Below the pieces are notes generated by a model. The model did no database searches. It had not been told where the DNA came from and saw only the letters and a program-made list of their open reading frames with translations. A stretch of 64,000 nt of DNA from Algoriphagus sp. AK58. GTDB lineage: Bacteria > Bacteroidota > Bacteroidia > Cytophagales > Cyclobacteriaceae. The position numbers and the translations under genes are program-made. Positions 50,136-59,288 of this stretch are shown piece after piece (position 1 is the stretch's first letter; every line of letters begins with the position of its first letter). The stretch is taken from assembly GCF_014324365.1 (NCBI RefSeq), contig NZ_QEIG01000018.1:124001-188000 (forward strand), written 5' to 3'.

Positions 50136-51305
50136 ATGAAAAATCAACGTTGGCTTTTCCTGCTTTCCCTTTTGCTTGTCATTTCCTGTGGTCCCAAAAG
50201 TGAAGATATCCTTGAAAAACCGCTTGCTGAACAGCAGCTTGAGTTTGAGATCTACGACTCACTGGTGGTGGACTACTTGGGAAATCTGTATTTGGCAGAC
50301 ATCAGCCCGGATGGGAAAACTTTTATGCTTTTCAATGACCGAAACGACTCAATTTTTCTGACCAACACTGAAGGCAAAATTTTCTCAAAATTTATGAGGA
50401 AAGGAGAAGGTCCTGAAGACTACAGAGTCTCAAGGTATAATCCACCGCAGTTTTTAAACAATTCTGAAATTATTATTCCTGCCTGGAAAGGATTTTATTG
50501 CTATTCTTTTTCGGGAAATTTAACCCGTAGGTTTGAGATGGGCTATAATCCTTCCTCTTCCCTTTTGGACCTTTATAACAACAAACTGGCCGTCACAAAA
50601 AGCCAGGTTATTTACCCCTGGGAAGGGAGAAATGGGGATAGCCTTGGCGTCCAGGGAAAAAGCTTCCAGCTTCAAACCAAAAGACTGGAAGTATTGGATT
50701 TGGAAAGTGGAAATTTCACACCTGTAGCCCCTTTTCCTGACCAGTCAAAATTCAAAACCGATCGAAAAGCCTTCTTCAATTTCAATTACACCACACGGTT
50801 GGCAGGTCTGGGAGACTCTATTTATGTAACCTTTAGAAACGAACCTAAAATATTTATCTATCACTTGAAAAACCTTAATGAGCCTTCCAAGATCCTTGAA
50901 ATTCCCTTTGAAGAGTTTATAGAAAAAGCACCTAAGGACGAAAATAACCTTACGAGCTATGACATGAAAGACGTCTACTCAGGCTCGATAAACCTACTCA
51001 TCCCAACTGGGGAAAACAGGTTTTTAATTAATTATACAAGAGGACTTACCGATGAAGAATACGATCAAGCTTTCTCAAAAACAGGTCAAATCAACCAAGA
51101 GTTTTATGAGGAAATAAGTAAGATCAGCACTTTTGGATGGATTCTTTTTGATGGAAAGACCAACTCGCCTTTTATTGAGAAACGTACAGAAATCGGAAGT
51201 TTGGGCAAATTCATTTCCGAAGACGAAATCTGGTTTACTCCAAACTACTCCGAGGTAGAAAAAGACTACGTCGTCCTATACAAAACCCGTCTCGTCTCAA
51301 AATAA
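50136..51305 (+). CDS. DUF4221-like beta-propeller lipoprotein
   Basis: 389-aa lipoprotein (lipobox LVISC within LLLVISCG). The mature protein shows repeating strand-turn blocks with aspartate-rich turns (YLADISPDGKTFML, YVTFRNEPKIFIYHLKN), fitting a six-bladed propeller of the DUF4221/BF3164 type. Such proteins are very numerous in Algoriphagus-like genomes; their function is unknown. I start at the ATG at 50136, since the 25 open codons before it are not coding-like. Ends at a G/C-rich hairpin. Confidence 0.85.
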   Translation: MKNQRWLFLLSLLLVISCGPKSEDILEKPLAEQQLEFEIYDSLVVDYLGNLYLADISPDGKTFMLFNDRNDSIFLTNTEGKIFSKFMRKGEGPEDYRVSRYNPPQFLNNSEIIIPAWKGFYCYSFSGNLTRRFEMGYNPSSSLLDLYNNKLAVTKSQVIYPWEGRNGDSLGVQGKSFQLQTKRLEVLDLESGNFTPVAPFPDQSKFKTDRKAFFNFNYTTRLAGLGDSIYVTFRNEPKIFIYHLKNLNEPSKILEIPFEEFIEKAPKDENNLTSYDMKDVYSGSINLLIPTGENRFLINYTRGLTDEEYDQAFSKTGQINQEFYEEISKISTFGWILFDGKTNSPFIEKRTEIGSLGKFISEDEIWFTPNYSEVEKDYVVLYKTRLVSK

Positions 51306-51334
51306 GCCCCTCCCAAAACCTGCTTTTTCCACTA

Positions 51335-51362
51335 GCGGGGAAGGTCGCCTGACTTTCCCCGC
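51335..51362 (+). terminator. Stable G/C-rich hairpin after the DUF4221 gene
   Basis: GCGGGGAAGGTC pairs with GACTTTCCCCGC (one G-T pair), loop GCCT, 12-bp stem. It has no clean T-run (GATTGTTT), so it may act as an mRNA 3' end or a leader structure of the next gene. Confidence 0.55.
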
Positions 51363-51398
51363 GATTGTTTATATTCCCTCCTGATCAAAGAAAACCAC

Positions 51399-53906
51399 AT
51401 GCAAAAATCAACTTACCTCATTCTCCTTGCTGCAGGACTGATTTCCTTCAGTTCCTTGGCACAGGACATCAAACCCACCTCTGAAAAAGCCCTGCAAGAA
51501 TCTGTAGACAAGCACAAAGCCATGCTGTCCTCCACGCCACTTAAGGATTTCAAAGCCCGAAACGTCGGCCCCACCAACATGTCAGGACGTATCGTGGATC
51601 TCGAGGTGGCCAACAATACCAACACCTTTTACATTGCCGCTGCTTCCGGGGGCGTATGGAAAACCGAAGACAACGGTCAGTCCTTCTCCCCGATTTTTGA
51701 CCATCAGGGCGCTTTGGGAATCGGCGCCATGGCGCTTTCAAAGTCCGATAATCAAGTCCTTTGGGTAGGTACAGGCGAAAACAACTCCAGCCGATCTACT
51801 TATGCTGGAGCAGGTCTATACAAATCCACCGACGGAGGCAAAACCTTCCAAAAGATGGGCTTGCTCCACTCCCACCATATCGGTCAAATCCAGATTCACC
51901 CGACCAATCCGGACATCGTGTGGGTTGGGTCGATGGGATCTCTTTACTCCAGAAACAAAGAAAGAGGCCTCTACAAAACCACAGACGGTGGCAAGACCTG
52001 GAAAAAAGTACTCTACATCGACGACAACACCGGCATCATCGACATCAAAGTCCACCCAACCAACCCGGATGTGCTTTTGGCGGCAAGTTGGGAGCGATTC
52101 CGTCAGGCGCATGACTTCATCGGCAACGGAAAAGGATCAGCGATCTGGAGATCCGAAGACGGTGGAAACACCTGGAAGAAAGCAGTGGAAGGATTTCCTC
52201 AGGATGAGTTCGTGGGCCGAATCGGCTTCGACTTTGCTTTATCCCAACCCAATATAGTCTATGCCTTGCTGGACAATCAGGGCAAATCAGACAAACCAGC
52301 TCCTGCCCCAAGACAGCGTGGCAATCAGCAGCAGGAGGAAAATCCGATCAAACTAGAGGACTTCAAAGACATGACTTTGGATCAAGCCTTGGCATTGGAT
52401 GAAAAAAAACTGGAATCCTTTCTGAGAAGAAATCAATTTGCCACCAAATACACGCCTGCCGAGCTCAAGCGCCAACTGAAAATCGGTAAAATCACCACTA
52501 CCCAGATCGCCAACTACCTCGGTGGTGCTGTCGATGCCAATGCGGCTATGTTTGGTCAGCCGATCAAAGGTGCAGAAGTGTACCGATCTGAAGATGCCGG
52601 CAAGAGCTGGAAAAAAGTATCCGAATCAGACATCAGTCAGTTGTACAATACCTATGGCTATTATTTCGGAGAAGTGCGGGTAAGCACCTCTGACGAAAAT
52701 GAAGTATTTGTATTAGGCGTACCACTCTTGGTCTCCAGAGACGGAGGGAAAAACTTCTCCCGTACTGACTCGATCGGAAGACCCCACTCTGATCATCAAG
52801 CCATGTGGATCAATCCTAAGGACAGCAAGCACATCTTACTCGGCAATGACGGTGGATTATACCGTAGCTATGGAGGCGGTGCGCGTTGGGATCACCTGAA
52901 CACACAGATGCCGATCTCCCAGTTTTACTCCATCATGGTAGATGATGCCAAGCCTTACAACATTTACGGAGGCATGCAAGACAACGGCGTTTGGTTTGGC
53001 AAATCCACCAATAAGCCCGAAGATCCATGGGAGCCACTTCTGGGTGGTGACGGCATGGTGGTCGCGGTAGATACTCGAAACAACAACATCGTCTACACCG
53101 GATCGCAGTTTGGAAACTACATGCGAATCAACAAAGAGACCGGAGAAAGACGACGCATCACTCCTGGACACGACATCGGAAATGCTCCCAATCGCTGGAA
53201 CTGGAGAACACCAGCAGAACTCAGCTACCACAATCAGGATATCGTCTACATGGGTTCGCAGTATGTTTACCAATCTCTCGACCAAGGAAATACCTGGAAA
53301 ACCATCTCTCCTGACCTAACCAAAAACCAGAAAAGCGGAAACGTGCCTTTTGCCACGCTTTCGGTAGTCGAAGAATCCCCACTTGAGTTTGGAACGATTT
53401 ACGCAGGTTCTGACGACGGAAATGTATGGATCACCAGGAACAACGGAGGAAACTGGACCAGTCTTAATGCCGGGCTTCCACAGGATCGCTGGGTAAGCAG
53501 TATTTCACCTTCCAGATTTAAGGAAGGCAGGGTCTACATCACCTTGAATGGCTACCGATACGATGAGTTTAACACGTATGTATATATGAGTGAGGACTAC
53601 GGAAAGACTTGGACCTCCATCAAATCCAACCTTCCCGACGAATCCACCAACATCATCATCGAAGATCCCAAACTGCCAAATCTGCTGTATCTAGGTACAG
53701 ACCATGGCTTGTATGTGAGTATGGATGAAGGAAAAAACTGGAACCTATACCAAGGTGAAATCCCAAACGTAGCCATCTACGACATGGTTATTCAGCAGCG
53801 TGAAAACCATCTGGTGGTCGGGACCCACGGTCGAAGTGTTTATGTGATCGATCTCAAGCCGATTCACGAATGGGCAAAACCAGGACCGCTGGTTATGGAA
53901 AAGTAA
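51399..53906 (+). CDS. Secreted BNR/sortilin (VPS10)-like beta-propeller protein
   Basis: 835-aa exported protein (signal peptide to SSLAQ). It is built of many BNR/Asp-box repeats (S-x-D-x-G-x-x-W): TEDNGQSFSP, STDGGKTFQK, TTDGGKTWKK, SEDGGNTWKK, SEDAGKSWKK, DQGNTWKT, SEDYGKTWTS, MDEGKNWNL, among others, giving two propellers as in sortilin-type domains and exo-acting glycosidases such as GH74. A charged linker near 300-335 (PRQRGNQQQEENPIKLEDF) interrupts the first. Bacteroidota homologues are often called glycosyl hydrolase, but the substrate is not shown and a structural role is possible. No T9SS sorting domain is present. Confidence 0.9.
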   Translation: MQKSTYLILLAAGLISFSSLAQDIKPTSEKALQESVDKHKAMLSSTPLKDFKARNVGPTNMSGRIVDLEVANNTNTFYIAAASGGVWKTEDNGQSFSPIFDHQGALGIGAMALSKSDNQVLWVGTGENNSSRSTYAGAGLYKSTDGGKTFQKMGLLHSHHIGQIQIHPTNPDIVWVGSMGSLYSRNKERGLYKTTDGGKTWKKVLYIDDNTGIIDIKVHPTNPDVLLAASWERFRQAHDFIGNGKGSAIWRSEDGGNTWKKAVEGFPQDEFVGRIGFDFALSQPNIVYALLDNQGKSDKPAPAPRQRGNQQQEENPIKLEDFKDMTLDQALALDEKKLESFLRRNQFATKYTPAELKRQLKIGKITTTQIANYLGGAVDANAAMFGQPIKGAEVYRSEDAGKSWKKVSESDISQLYNTYGYYFGEVRVSTSDENEVFVLGVPLLVSRDGGKNFSRTDSIGRPHSDHQAMWINPKDSKHILLGNDGGLYRSYGGGARWDHLNTQMPISQFYSIMVDDAKPYNIYGGMQDNGVWFGKSTNKPEDPWEPLLGGDGMVVAVDTRNNNIVYTGSQFGNYMRINKETGERRRITPGHDIGNAPNRWNWRTPAELSYHNQDIVYMGSQYVYQSLDQGNTWKTISPDLTKNQKSGNVPFATLSVVEESPLEFGTIYAGSDDGNVWITRNNGGNWTSLNAGLPQDRWVSSISPSRFKEGRVYITLNGYRYDEFNTYVYMSEDYGKTWTSIKSNLPDESTNIIIEDPKLPNLLYLGTDHGLYVSMDEGKNWNLYQGEIPNVAIYDMVIQQRENHLVVGTHGRSVYVIDLKPIHEWAKPGPLVMEK

Positions 53907-53933
53907 AGTTTAACAATCCTCAAGTTTGAAACT

Positions 53934-53969
53934 AAACAGGCCCTTCCGCTTTTTCGAAAGGGCCTGTTT
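53934..53969 (+). terminator. Terminator after the BNR-repeat gene
   Basis: AAACAGGCCCTT pairs with AAGGGCCTGTTT, 12-bp stem with a 12-base loop, followed by four further T. It also faces the convergent barrel gene. Confidence 0.9.
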
Positions 53970-53995
53970 TTTTGATCTGGATGATTAAAATCTTA

Positions 53996-54595
53996 TCAGA
54001 AAATTCTAAATCCAACTGAAAGAACCCACTGATTAAGTCGATTGTCTGTCGAGAAGGTTCCAATATTTTCCGTGAAACTACTTAACCCTCCTTCGTATTT
54101 CCCTTCAACTGAGAGATTACCAAGATCAACTCCCAATCCCGCTTGATACCCCAAAGTAGCATTTTTAAACTCCACATCCTTCAATGTATCACCTGCTCCC
54201 TCCAGGCTAGAATTGATGTTGAAACTGGCAATCGGACCCGCCATCAACCTGAATACCTTCAACATTCTGAAGCCTACCATCACAGGAACATCAAGTCGAT
54301 TGAATTTCGCTTCATAATCTTCCGGCACTTGGTTGCTAAAAGGAGGCAAGTTTACACCAAATTTTCCACTGGTCTGGGTAAACAACACCTCAGGCTGAAC
54401 GAAAAAACCGGCTGCCCCAAACCTTCCGAAAAGTCCCACATGATAGCCTGTTTGGGCATCATAAGGAATAAAATTCTCATTTTTGAAATCAATCTTTGTG
54501 CTGCTAAGACCAGCCTTTATGCCGATACCGGCCTGTTGAGAAATTGCAGGGATTGCCGCTAAGGCAAAAACCACAGCTAGAAGTAGTTTTTTCAT
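53996..54595 (-). CDS. PorT-like outer-membrane beta-barrel protein
   Basis: 199-aa exported barrel. Signal peptide KKLLLAVVFALAAIPAISQ, then GIGIKAGLSSTKIDF, the mature N-terminal pattern of the PorT/porin family; strands end in QWVLSVGFRIF with the terminal aromatic. It is similar in design to the barrel at 10242 (184 aa), including the GIRGGFSS / GIKAGLSS start, so the two are paralogues. Function unknown. Confidence 0.85.
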   Translation of the reverse strand: MKKLLLAVVFALAAIPAISQQAGIGIKAGLSSTKIDFKNENFIPYDAQTGYHVGLFGRFGAAGFFVQPEVLFTQTSGKFGVNLPPFSNQVPEDYEAKFNRLDVPVMVGFRMLKVFRLMAGPIASFNINSSLEGAGDTLKDVEFKNATLGYQAGLGVDLGNLSVEGKYEGGLSSFTENIGTFSTDNRLNQWVLSVGFRIF

Positions 54596-54678
54596 GGGAT
54601 TAGAATTTTGGTTTAGTTTTTTAAAAATCTTGGAATGTTTAATCGCAATTCCTTTGCCAAAAACCGGGTGTATGGATT

Positions 54679-55038
54679 CTATGCAATAGCAGACTGGGCC
54701 AATTGGTATAGATCGGAGAAATCGAAAGGCTTTGGCACCAAATAATCAAAAAGTTTTCCCGCCTGATTTCGGTAATACTCCACATCGCCAGAGGTAAATC
54801 CTATCACAGGAATTTCTTTTGTCAAATTGCTCTCCTTTACCTGCCCGAGAAACTCAACCCCATTCATTACTGGCATCTGAATATCAGTGAGGATGACATG
54901 AAACGAAGGGTCAAATTCTAAAAATTGAAGAGCTTCCCTGCCGTTTCTGGCGACTACGACCTCATTCTTCCCTCTCTCAAAAATCTTTCTGAGAATCAAA
55001 AGATGGAGTACATTATCATCTACCAAAAGGATTCGCAT
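54679..55038 (-). CDS. Single-domain response regulator
   Basis: 119-aa CheY-like receiver alone. Acidic pocket D7-D8, phospho-acceptor D52 in LTDIQMPVMNG, a Thr in GFTSGD and the Lys in PKPFDF are all present, so it should be active. No output domain and no histidine kinase gene adjacent, so the partner is elsewhere; it may act by protein contact. It stands alone between a barrel and an NSS transporter gene. Confidence 0.93.
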   Translation of the reverse strand: MRILLVDDNVLHLLILRKIFERGKNEVVVARNGREALQFLEFDPSFHVILTDIQMPVMNGVEFLGQVKESNLTKEIPVIGFTSGDVEYYRNQAGKLFDYLVPKPFDFSDLYQLAQSAIA

Positions 55039-55116
55039 AAAATGAAATACTTTTTCAATTATACGAAATTATTTGAGCATATCATGAAACAACACCAAGT
55101 ATCAATTCAAAAATAA

Positions 55117-55144
55117 AGGCTGGCCTTTTTTAAAAGACCAGCCT
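55117..55144 (-). terminator. Terminator of the NSS transporter gene
   Basis: AGGCTGGCCTT pairs with AAGACCAGCCT (one G-T pair), 11-bp stem, with TTATTTTTG after it in the minus direction, 24 bp past the stop. Confidence 0.85.
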
Positions 55145-55167
55145 CCTGATTTAAAGCGAATTACTAA

Positions 55168-56553
55168 TTAAGCTGCCTGTGGAGCTCCAAACAAGCCCAT
55201 CATATTTAGAATCAACAAAATGATCACGATAGGGCAAACCCACTTGATGAAGAAAATCCAACCTGTTCGGAAAACACCGGTAAATCCTGGAGCTCCGAGG
55301 GTTAGTTCATCTGCATAATCACTGATTTTTTGAGCCCAGCCGGTGTATAAGGCAAGCATCAAGCAGATCACAATGACTGCAAAAGTACCAAAGATAAAGT
55401 CCATGGCTCCGAAGAAGCCAACCAGTTCATTACTCAAGAAGGTAAATCGGATTTCTGCGAAAACGTTTCCTTCGATTGATGAAAGCGCAGATGGAATGGA
55501 CATGATCATCGCAGCAATCCCCACTGTCCATGTTGCCTTTTTACGATCCCATTTTCTGTCATCGATCAAATAGGCCACTGGCACTTCCAACATGGAAATT
55601 GTGGAAGTCAATGCTGCCACCATCAACAAAATGAAAAATAAACCACCGATGATGTTACCTCCTGGCATGGCATCAAAGACTTTCGGTAATACGTCAAATA
55701 CCAAGGCTGGGCCAGCCGCTGGATCCTTGCCCGGAAGCAAAGCAAACAAGGCAGGGAACACCATTAAACCACCCAATAAAGCAACGGCTGTATCCATCCC
55801 CGCAATCCATCCTGAGGACTGGATAATATTTGATTTTTTATCCAGGTAAGAACCAAAAGTGATCATCAAGCCCCAACCTACAGACATAGAGAAAAACGCC
55901 TGACCTAGCGCTTGAAGAATTACCGTGCCATTGATTTTGGAGAAATCAGGATTTAAATAATACTCAATCCCGGCTTCAGCACCTTCCAAAGTCACTGATC
56001 GTCCAGCAATGAAAAGAATGATGATAAATAGGATAGGCATCAAAAATTTGGCAGCCTTTTCAATACCCCCAGAAACTCCACCTAACACGATCAGGATGGT
56101 GAGAAGAATAAAGAAGAAGGTAAGTGGAATCACGTACATAGGAGTCTGGACAAACTCCTCAAAATCGACAGGAATATTGATGATTTCGGTGAAAATATAA
56201 CCAACAGTCCATCCAGCAATCACGGAATAGTAACTAAAGACAAAAAAGCAGACCGCTACGCAAAGTACACCTGCCAACTGCCAAAACTTATTTCCACCTG
56301 TATCACGGATTGCCCCAATTGGGTTTTTGCCGGACTTTCTTCCTAAAGCAATTTCATTGAAAAGAAGGGGTAGTCCAATAAAGACGACACAAAGAATGTA
56401 TACGAACACGAACGCTCCTCCTCCGTTTTCACCGGTGAGGTAAGGGAATCTCCAAATATTACCAAGTCCTACAGCTGAACCAGCTGCAGCCATAATAAAT
56501 CCAAGACTCGATCCAAATTGGCCTCTTTCCTCGGTATTAGAATTTACTGCCAT
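55168..56553 (-). CDS. Neurotransmitter:sodium symporter (NSS/SNF)-family transporter
   Basis: 461-aa LeuT-fold sodium-coupled carrier. The first helix has the family sequence GSAVGLGNIWRFPYLTGENGG (part of it forms the substrate and Na+ sites), and about 12 helices follow, ending at NMMGLFGAP. Bacterial members mostly take up amino acids or related amines, but the substrate is not inferable here. It is single, with a terminator behind it. Confidence 0.94.
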   Translation of the reverse strand: MAVNSNTEERGQFGSSLGFIMAAAGSAVGLGNIWRFPYLTGENGGGAFVFVYILCVVFIGLPLLFNEIALGRKSGKNPIGAIRDTGGNKFWQLAGVLCVAVCFFVFSYYSVIAGWTVGYIFTEIINIPVDFEEFVQTPMYVIPLTFFFILLTILIVLGGVSGGIEKAAKFLMPILFIIILFIAGRSVTLEGAEAGIEYYLNPDFSKINGTVILQALGQAFFSMSVGWGLMITFGSYLDKKSNIIQSSGWIAGMDTAVALLGGLMVFPALFALLPGKDPAAGPALVFDVLPKVFDAMPGGNIIGGLFFILLMVAALTSTISMLEVPVAYLIDDRKWDRKKATWTVGIAAMIMSIPSALSSIEGNVFAEIRFTFLSNELVGFFGAMDFIFGTFAVIVICLMLALYTGWAQKISDYADELTLGAPGFTGVFRTGWIFFIKWVCPIVIILLILNMMGLFGAPQAA

Positions 56554-56592
56554 AGATAATGCTAAAGTTAGATAAAGGGTATAAACTGCTTT

Positions 56593-57528
56593 TTAAGAGC
56601 GGGCTAAGATAATTTGTTTTGCTAAAATACCTATCCCCGTTCGGAAAGTTTTGGGCTCATATCCGAGTAGTTTCCTTGCTTTTTCAATCACAAAACCTGT
56701 TTTCATCGGACGTTTGGCAGGCTGTTTGAATTTTGTGGAGTCGGTTTTCTTAATCAACGTTTTGTCCAAGCCAAAATAATCGGCAGTTTCTATGGCCATT
56801 TGATAAGGGGTCAAAAGTTCCGAACCGGAAATGTTAAAGACTCCTGTAGCCTCTTTTTCAGCGATCAAAATACATCCCGCGGCAAGGTCCTCGGCCAGTG
56901 TTGGGGTTCTCAATTGATCATCCACCACTTGAATTTCTTTACCTGCTTCCAGCGAAGACTTCACCCAAAGAATGATGTTGGAACGGCTAAGCCCTTCCGC
57001 GATTCCATAAACCAAGACAGTCCTGGCAATAGCCCATTTCAACTTGGAATTCATCACCAACTGCTCACCTTCCAACTTAGTCCGCCCATAATAGTTGACA
57101 GGATCAGGACTGGCATCTTCGAGATAGGGATTATTTCCATCCTCGCCCGAAAAAATAAAATCGGTGGATACAAAAATGAAATGCGAACCAATACCCTCAG
57201 CAGCCTCCACCAGGTATTTCGTTGCCAAGACATTTGCCCGATAGCAAGCCTCCTGATTGAGTTCGCACTCATCCACATGCGTCATAGCTGCTCCGTGAAT
57301 GATCACCTCAGGCTTCAGTCTTGACAACACCTCTTGGACATCACTTGGATTTTCAATATCCATAGTCTGGTATTGAAAACCTCCTCTCAAGAGTCGGCTT
57401 GGACCACGTCCGGTGGCGATAACTTCAAAATCTCCTTTGCTGACAAGCTGTGCTACAAGCTTATGCCCAAGTAGTCCATTGGCACCTGTGATAAGGATTT
57501 TAGGTTTAATTGGAAACCGGGTAGACAT
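56593..57528 (-). CDS. NAD(P)-dependent sugar-nucleotide reductase (RmlD-like)
   Basis: 311-aa extended SDR protein resembling dTDP-4-dehydrorhamnose reductase. Cofactor motif ITGANGLLGHKL at ~12-23, STDFIFSGEDGN, and the catalytic YGRTKLEGE (Tyr and Lys). I start at the ATG at 57528; a longer frame starting in the PPIase gene adds a lysine-rich tail (KKYRERKSKK). It overlaps the PPIase gene by 23 bases. No rmlA, B or C is beside it, so a rhamnose pathway is not proven. Confidence 0.88.
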   Translation of the reverse strand: MSTRFPIKPKILITGANGLLGHKLVAQLVSKGDFEVIATGRGPSRLLRGGFQYQTMDIENPSDVQEVLSRLKPEVIIHGAAMTHVDECELNQEACYRANVLATKYLVEAAEGIGSHFIFVSTDFIFSGEDGNNPYLEDASPDPVNYYGRTKLEGEQLVMNSKLKWAIARTVLVYGIAEGLSRSNIILWVKSSLEAGKEIQVVDDQLRTPTLAEDLAAGCILIAEKEATGVFNISGSELLTPYQMAIETADYFGLDKTLIKKTDSTKFKQPAKRPMKTGFVIEKARKLLGYEPKTFRTGIGILAKQIILARS

Positions 57529-58351
57529 AGCCAAATTCTTTTTCGATTTTCTTTCGCGATACTTTTTCAACCGTGACCTTCATAAATACAGGCTGATTGG
57601 GCACTTCTCTGGAGGTAGGCTCAGCAGCGATTTTGTCCACTACATCCAAGCCACTCAAGACCTGTCCAAAAACAGTGTATTCAAAATCCAGGTGAGGAGT
57701 CCCTCCAAGTTCCGCATAGGCTTTGATTTGTTCGGGAGTATAATCCTTGGTCAATTTGATGTTGAGTGTTTTTGCGATCTCATCCCTTTTAGTTAGCAGA
57801 AGGTTGGTCAGACTGTCAAATTTTTGCTCCTCAAATAAGCGGGAATACTCCTTCTTCAACGCTTGGCCGGAACCTAGCTGCATGTACTGAAATACAGCCT
57901 TTTGCAAGGCAGGAAAATCCGTGGTCAGCTCCAACTCCTCGTAGGTTCTACCTTGCACAATATAAAACTGAGAACCATTGCTTCTTTTTTGCGGGTTAAT
58001 ATTGTCACCTTGACGAGCTGCGGCGATCATTCCTCTGATGTGAACATGCTTGGGCAAAATCTCTGCGGGGAGGGTCGGCCACTGCTGGGCAGGCAATCCT
58101 TCTTTTCCAAACACATCTCCACCTTGGACCATAAATCCCTGAATCACACGATGAAACTGAGTCGAATCAAATCTTCCGGCCTCTGCAAGGGTAATAAAAT
58201 TGTTTTTATGCTCGGGAGTATCGTCAAAAAGGACAGCTTTGATTTCTCCGTGGCGTGTAGAAATGGTGATAAGGTAATCTTTGTCTTTTCCGCAAGCCCA
58301 AGAACTGATCAGAATAAGGCCGAAGATCAGAAATTTACTAAGCGTTCTCAT
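57506..58351 (-). CDS. Cyclophilin-type peptidyl-prolyl isomerase lipoprotein
   Basis: 281-aa isomerase anchored by a lipobox (ISSWAC, C20). The cyclophilin core is visible in FHRVIQGFMVQGGDVFG and GSQFYIVQGRTY, and HLDFEYTVFGQVLSGLDVVDKI. Between the two halves (about residues 140-205) an insertion of ~65 mostly helical residues is present, including FQYMQLGSGQALKKEYSRLF, more than in E. coli PpiA. It acts in the periplasm on exported proteins. It starts at 58351, one base after the hemC stop. Confidence 0.92.
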   Translation of the reverse strand: MRTLSKFLIFGLILISSWACGKDKDYLITISTRHGEIKAVLFDDTPEHKNNFITLAEAGRFDSTQFHRVIQGFMVQGGDVFGKEGLPAQQWPTLPAEILPKHVHIRGMIAAARQGDNINPQKRSNGSQFYIVQGRTYEELELTTDFPALQKAVFQYMQLGSGQALKKEYSRLFEEQKFDSLTNLLLTKRDEIAKTLNIKLTKDYTPEQIKAYAELGGTPHLDFEYTVFGQVLSGLDVVDKIAAEPTSREVPNQPVFMKVTVEKVSRKKIEKEFGYVYPVSN

Positions 58352-58352
58352 T

Positions 58353-59288
58353 TCAGGATTGTGCTTTTTTGATTTGTTCCAATATTTCTTTTCCACCGGC
58401 AGCCAACACTTTCGATGCTAGCTCTTGGCCAAGGCTCTCCGGATCTGAGCTGGACCCTTGAAGGTTAAAAGAGATTCTATTCTTCCCATCCAGACTCACA
58501 ATTCCTCCGTTCAGCTCCAAGTGATTTCCATTCATCTTGGCCAAGGCAAAAACAGGAATACTGCAACCTCCCTCCAAGACACGTAGATAAGCACGCTCAG
58601 CCCGAAGCCTTGCTTCAGTCTCGGGATGATTACAGGCCTGAATTATCTGATGGCGAAGGCCGGGATCAAGATTTTTTGCAGACTCAATCGCTACAGATCC
58701 CTGACCTACTGCAGGAGTGAATTCATCCAATTCCAGGTACTCGGCAATCATCTCATCATATCCCATGCGATGGACACCGGCAAAAGCCAAGAGCAAGGCA
58801 TCGCATAGTCCCTCCTCCATTTTTCGGATTCGGGTCTGAAGATTGCCTCTGACATCCACTGTTTTGACATGGGGATAAAAATGCTTCAATGTGGCAATCC
58901 TTCGGGTTGAAGAAGTACCCAAAACCAAGGGTTGTGAGGCATCTGAAATAGAAATTCCTTTTTTGGTAGAAAGGAGAATGTCATTTTCCCTTTCTCTTTC
59001 GGTAAAAGCAATGATTTCAAAGTCCTCAGATAGATTGGACTGCATATCCTTAGCAGAATGGACAGCGATGTCAATTCTGCCATCCAGCAGCTGATCTTCG
59101 AGCTCTTGGGTAAAAACGCCCTTTGAACCGATCTTAGAAATAGATACATCTAAGATCTGATCTCCTTTGGTATCAATGATGACGATTTCGGATTCCAGCC
59201 CGGCACTTTTTAGCAAGTCCTCTACATGGTATGCCTGCCAAAGCGCCAATTTACTCCCTCTGGTACCGATTTTTATGACTCTACTCAT
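58353..59288 (-). CDS. hemC: Hydroxymethylbilane synthase (porphobilinogen deaminase)
   Basis: Joins four porphobilinogens to hydroxymethylbilane in tetrapyrrole synthesis. The N-terminal IGTRGSKLALWQA, the active-site DMQ (HSAKDMQ, D81), GTSSTRR and RGNLQTR blocks, and the dipyrromethane-binding C242 in EGGCSIPV are present. 311 aa is normal. No other hem gene is adjacent. It overlaps the rimK stop by one base and precedes the cyclophilin gene. Confidence 0.97.
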   Translation of the reverse strand: MSRVIKIGTRGSKLALWQAYHVEDLLKSAGLESEIVIIDTKGDQILDVSISKIGSKGVFTQELEDQLLDGRIDIAVHSAKDMQSNLSEDFEIIAFTERERENDILLSTKKGISISDASQPLVLGTSSTRRIATLKHFYPHVKTVDVRGNLQTRIRKMEEGLCDALLLAFAGVHRMGYDEMIAEYLELDEFTPAVGQGSVAIESAKNLDPGLRHQIIQACNHPETEARLRAERAYLRVLEGGCSIPVFALAKMNGNHLELNGGIVSLDGKNRISFNLQGSSSDPESLGQELASKVLAAGGKEILEQIKKAQS

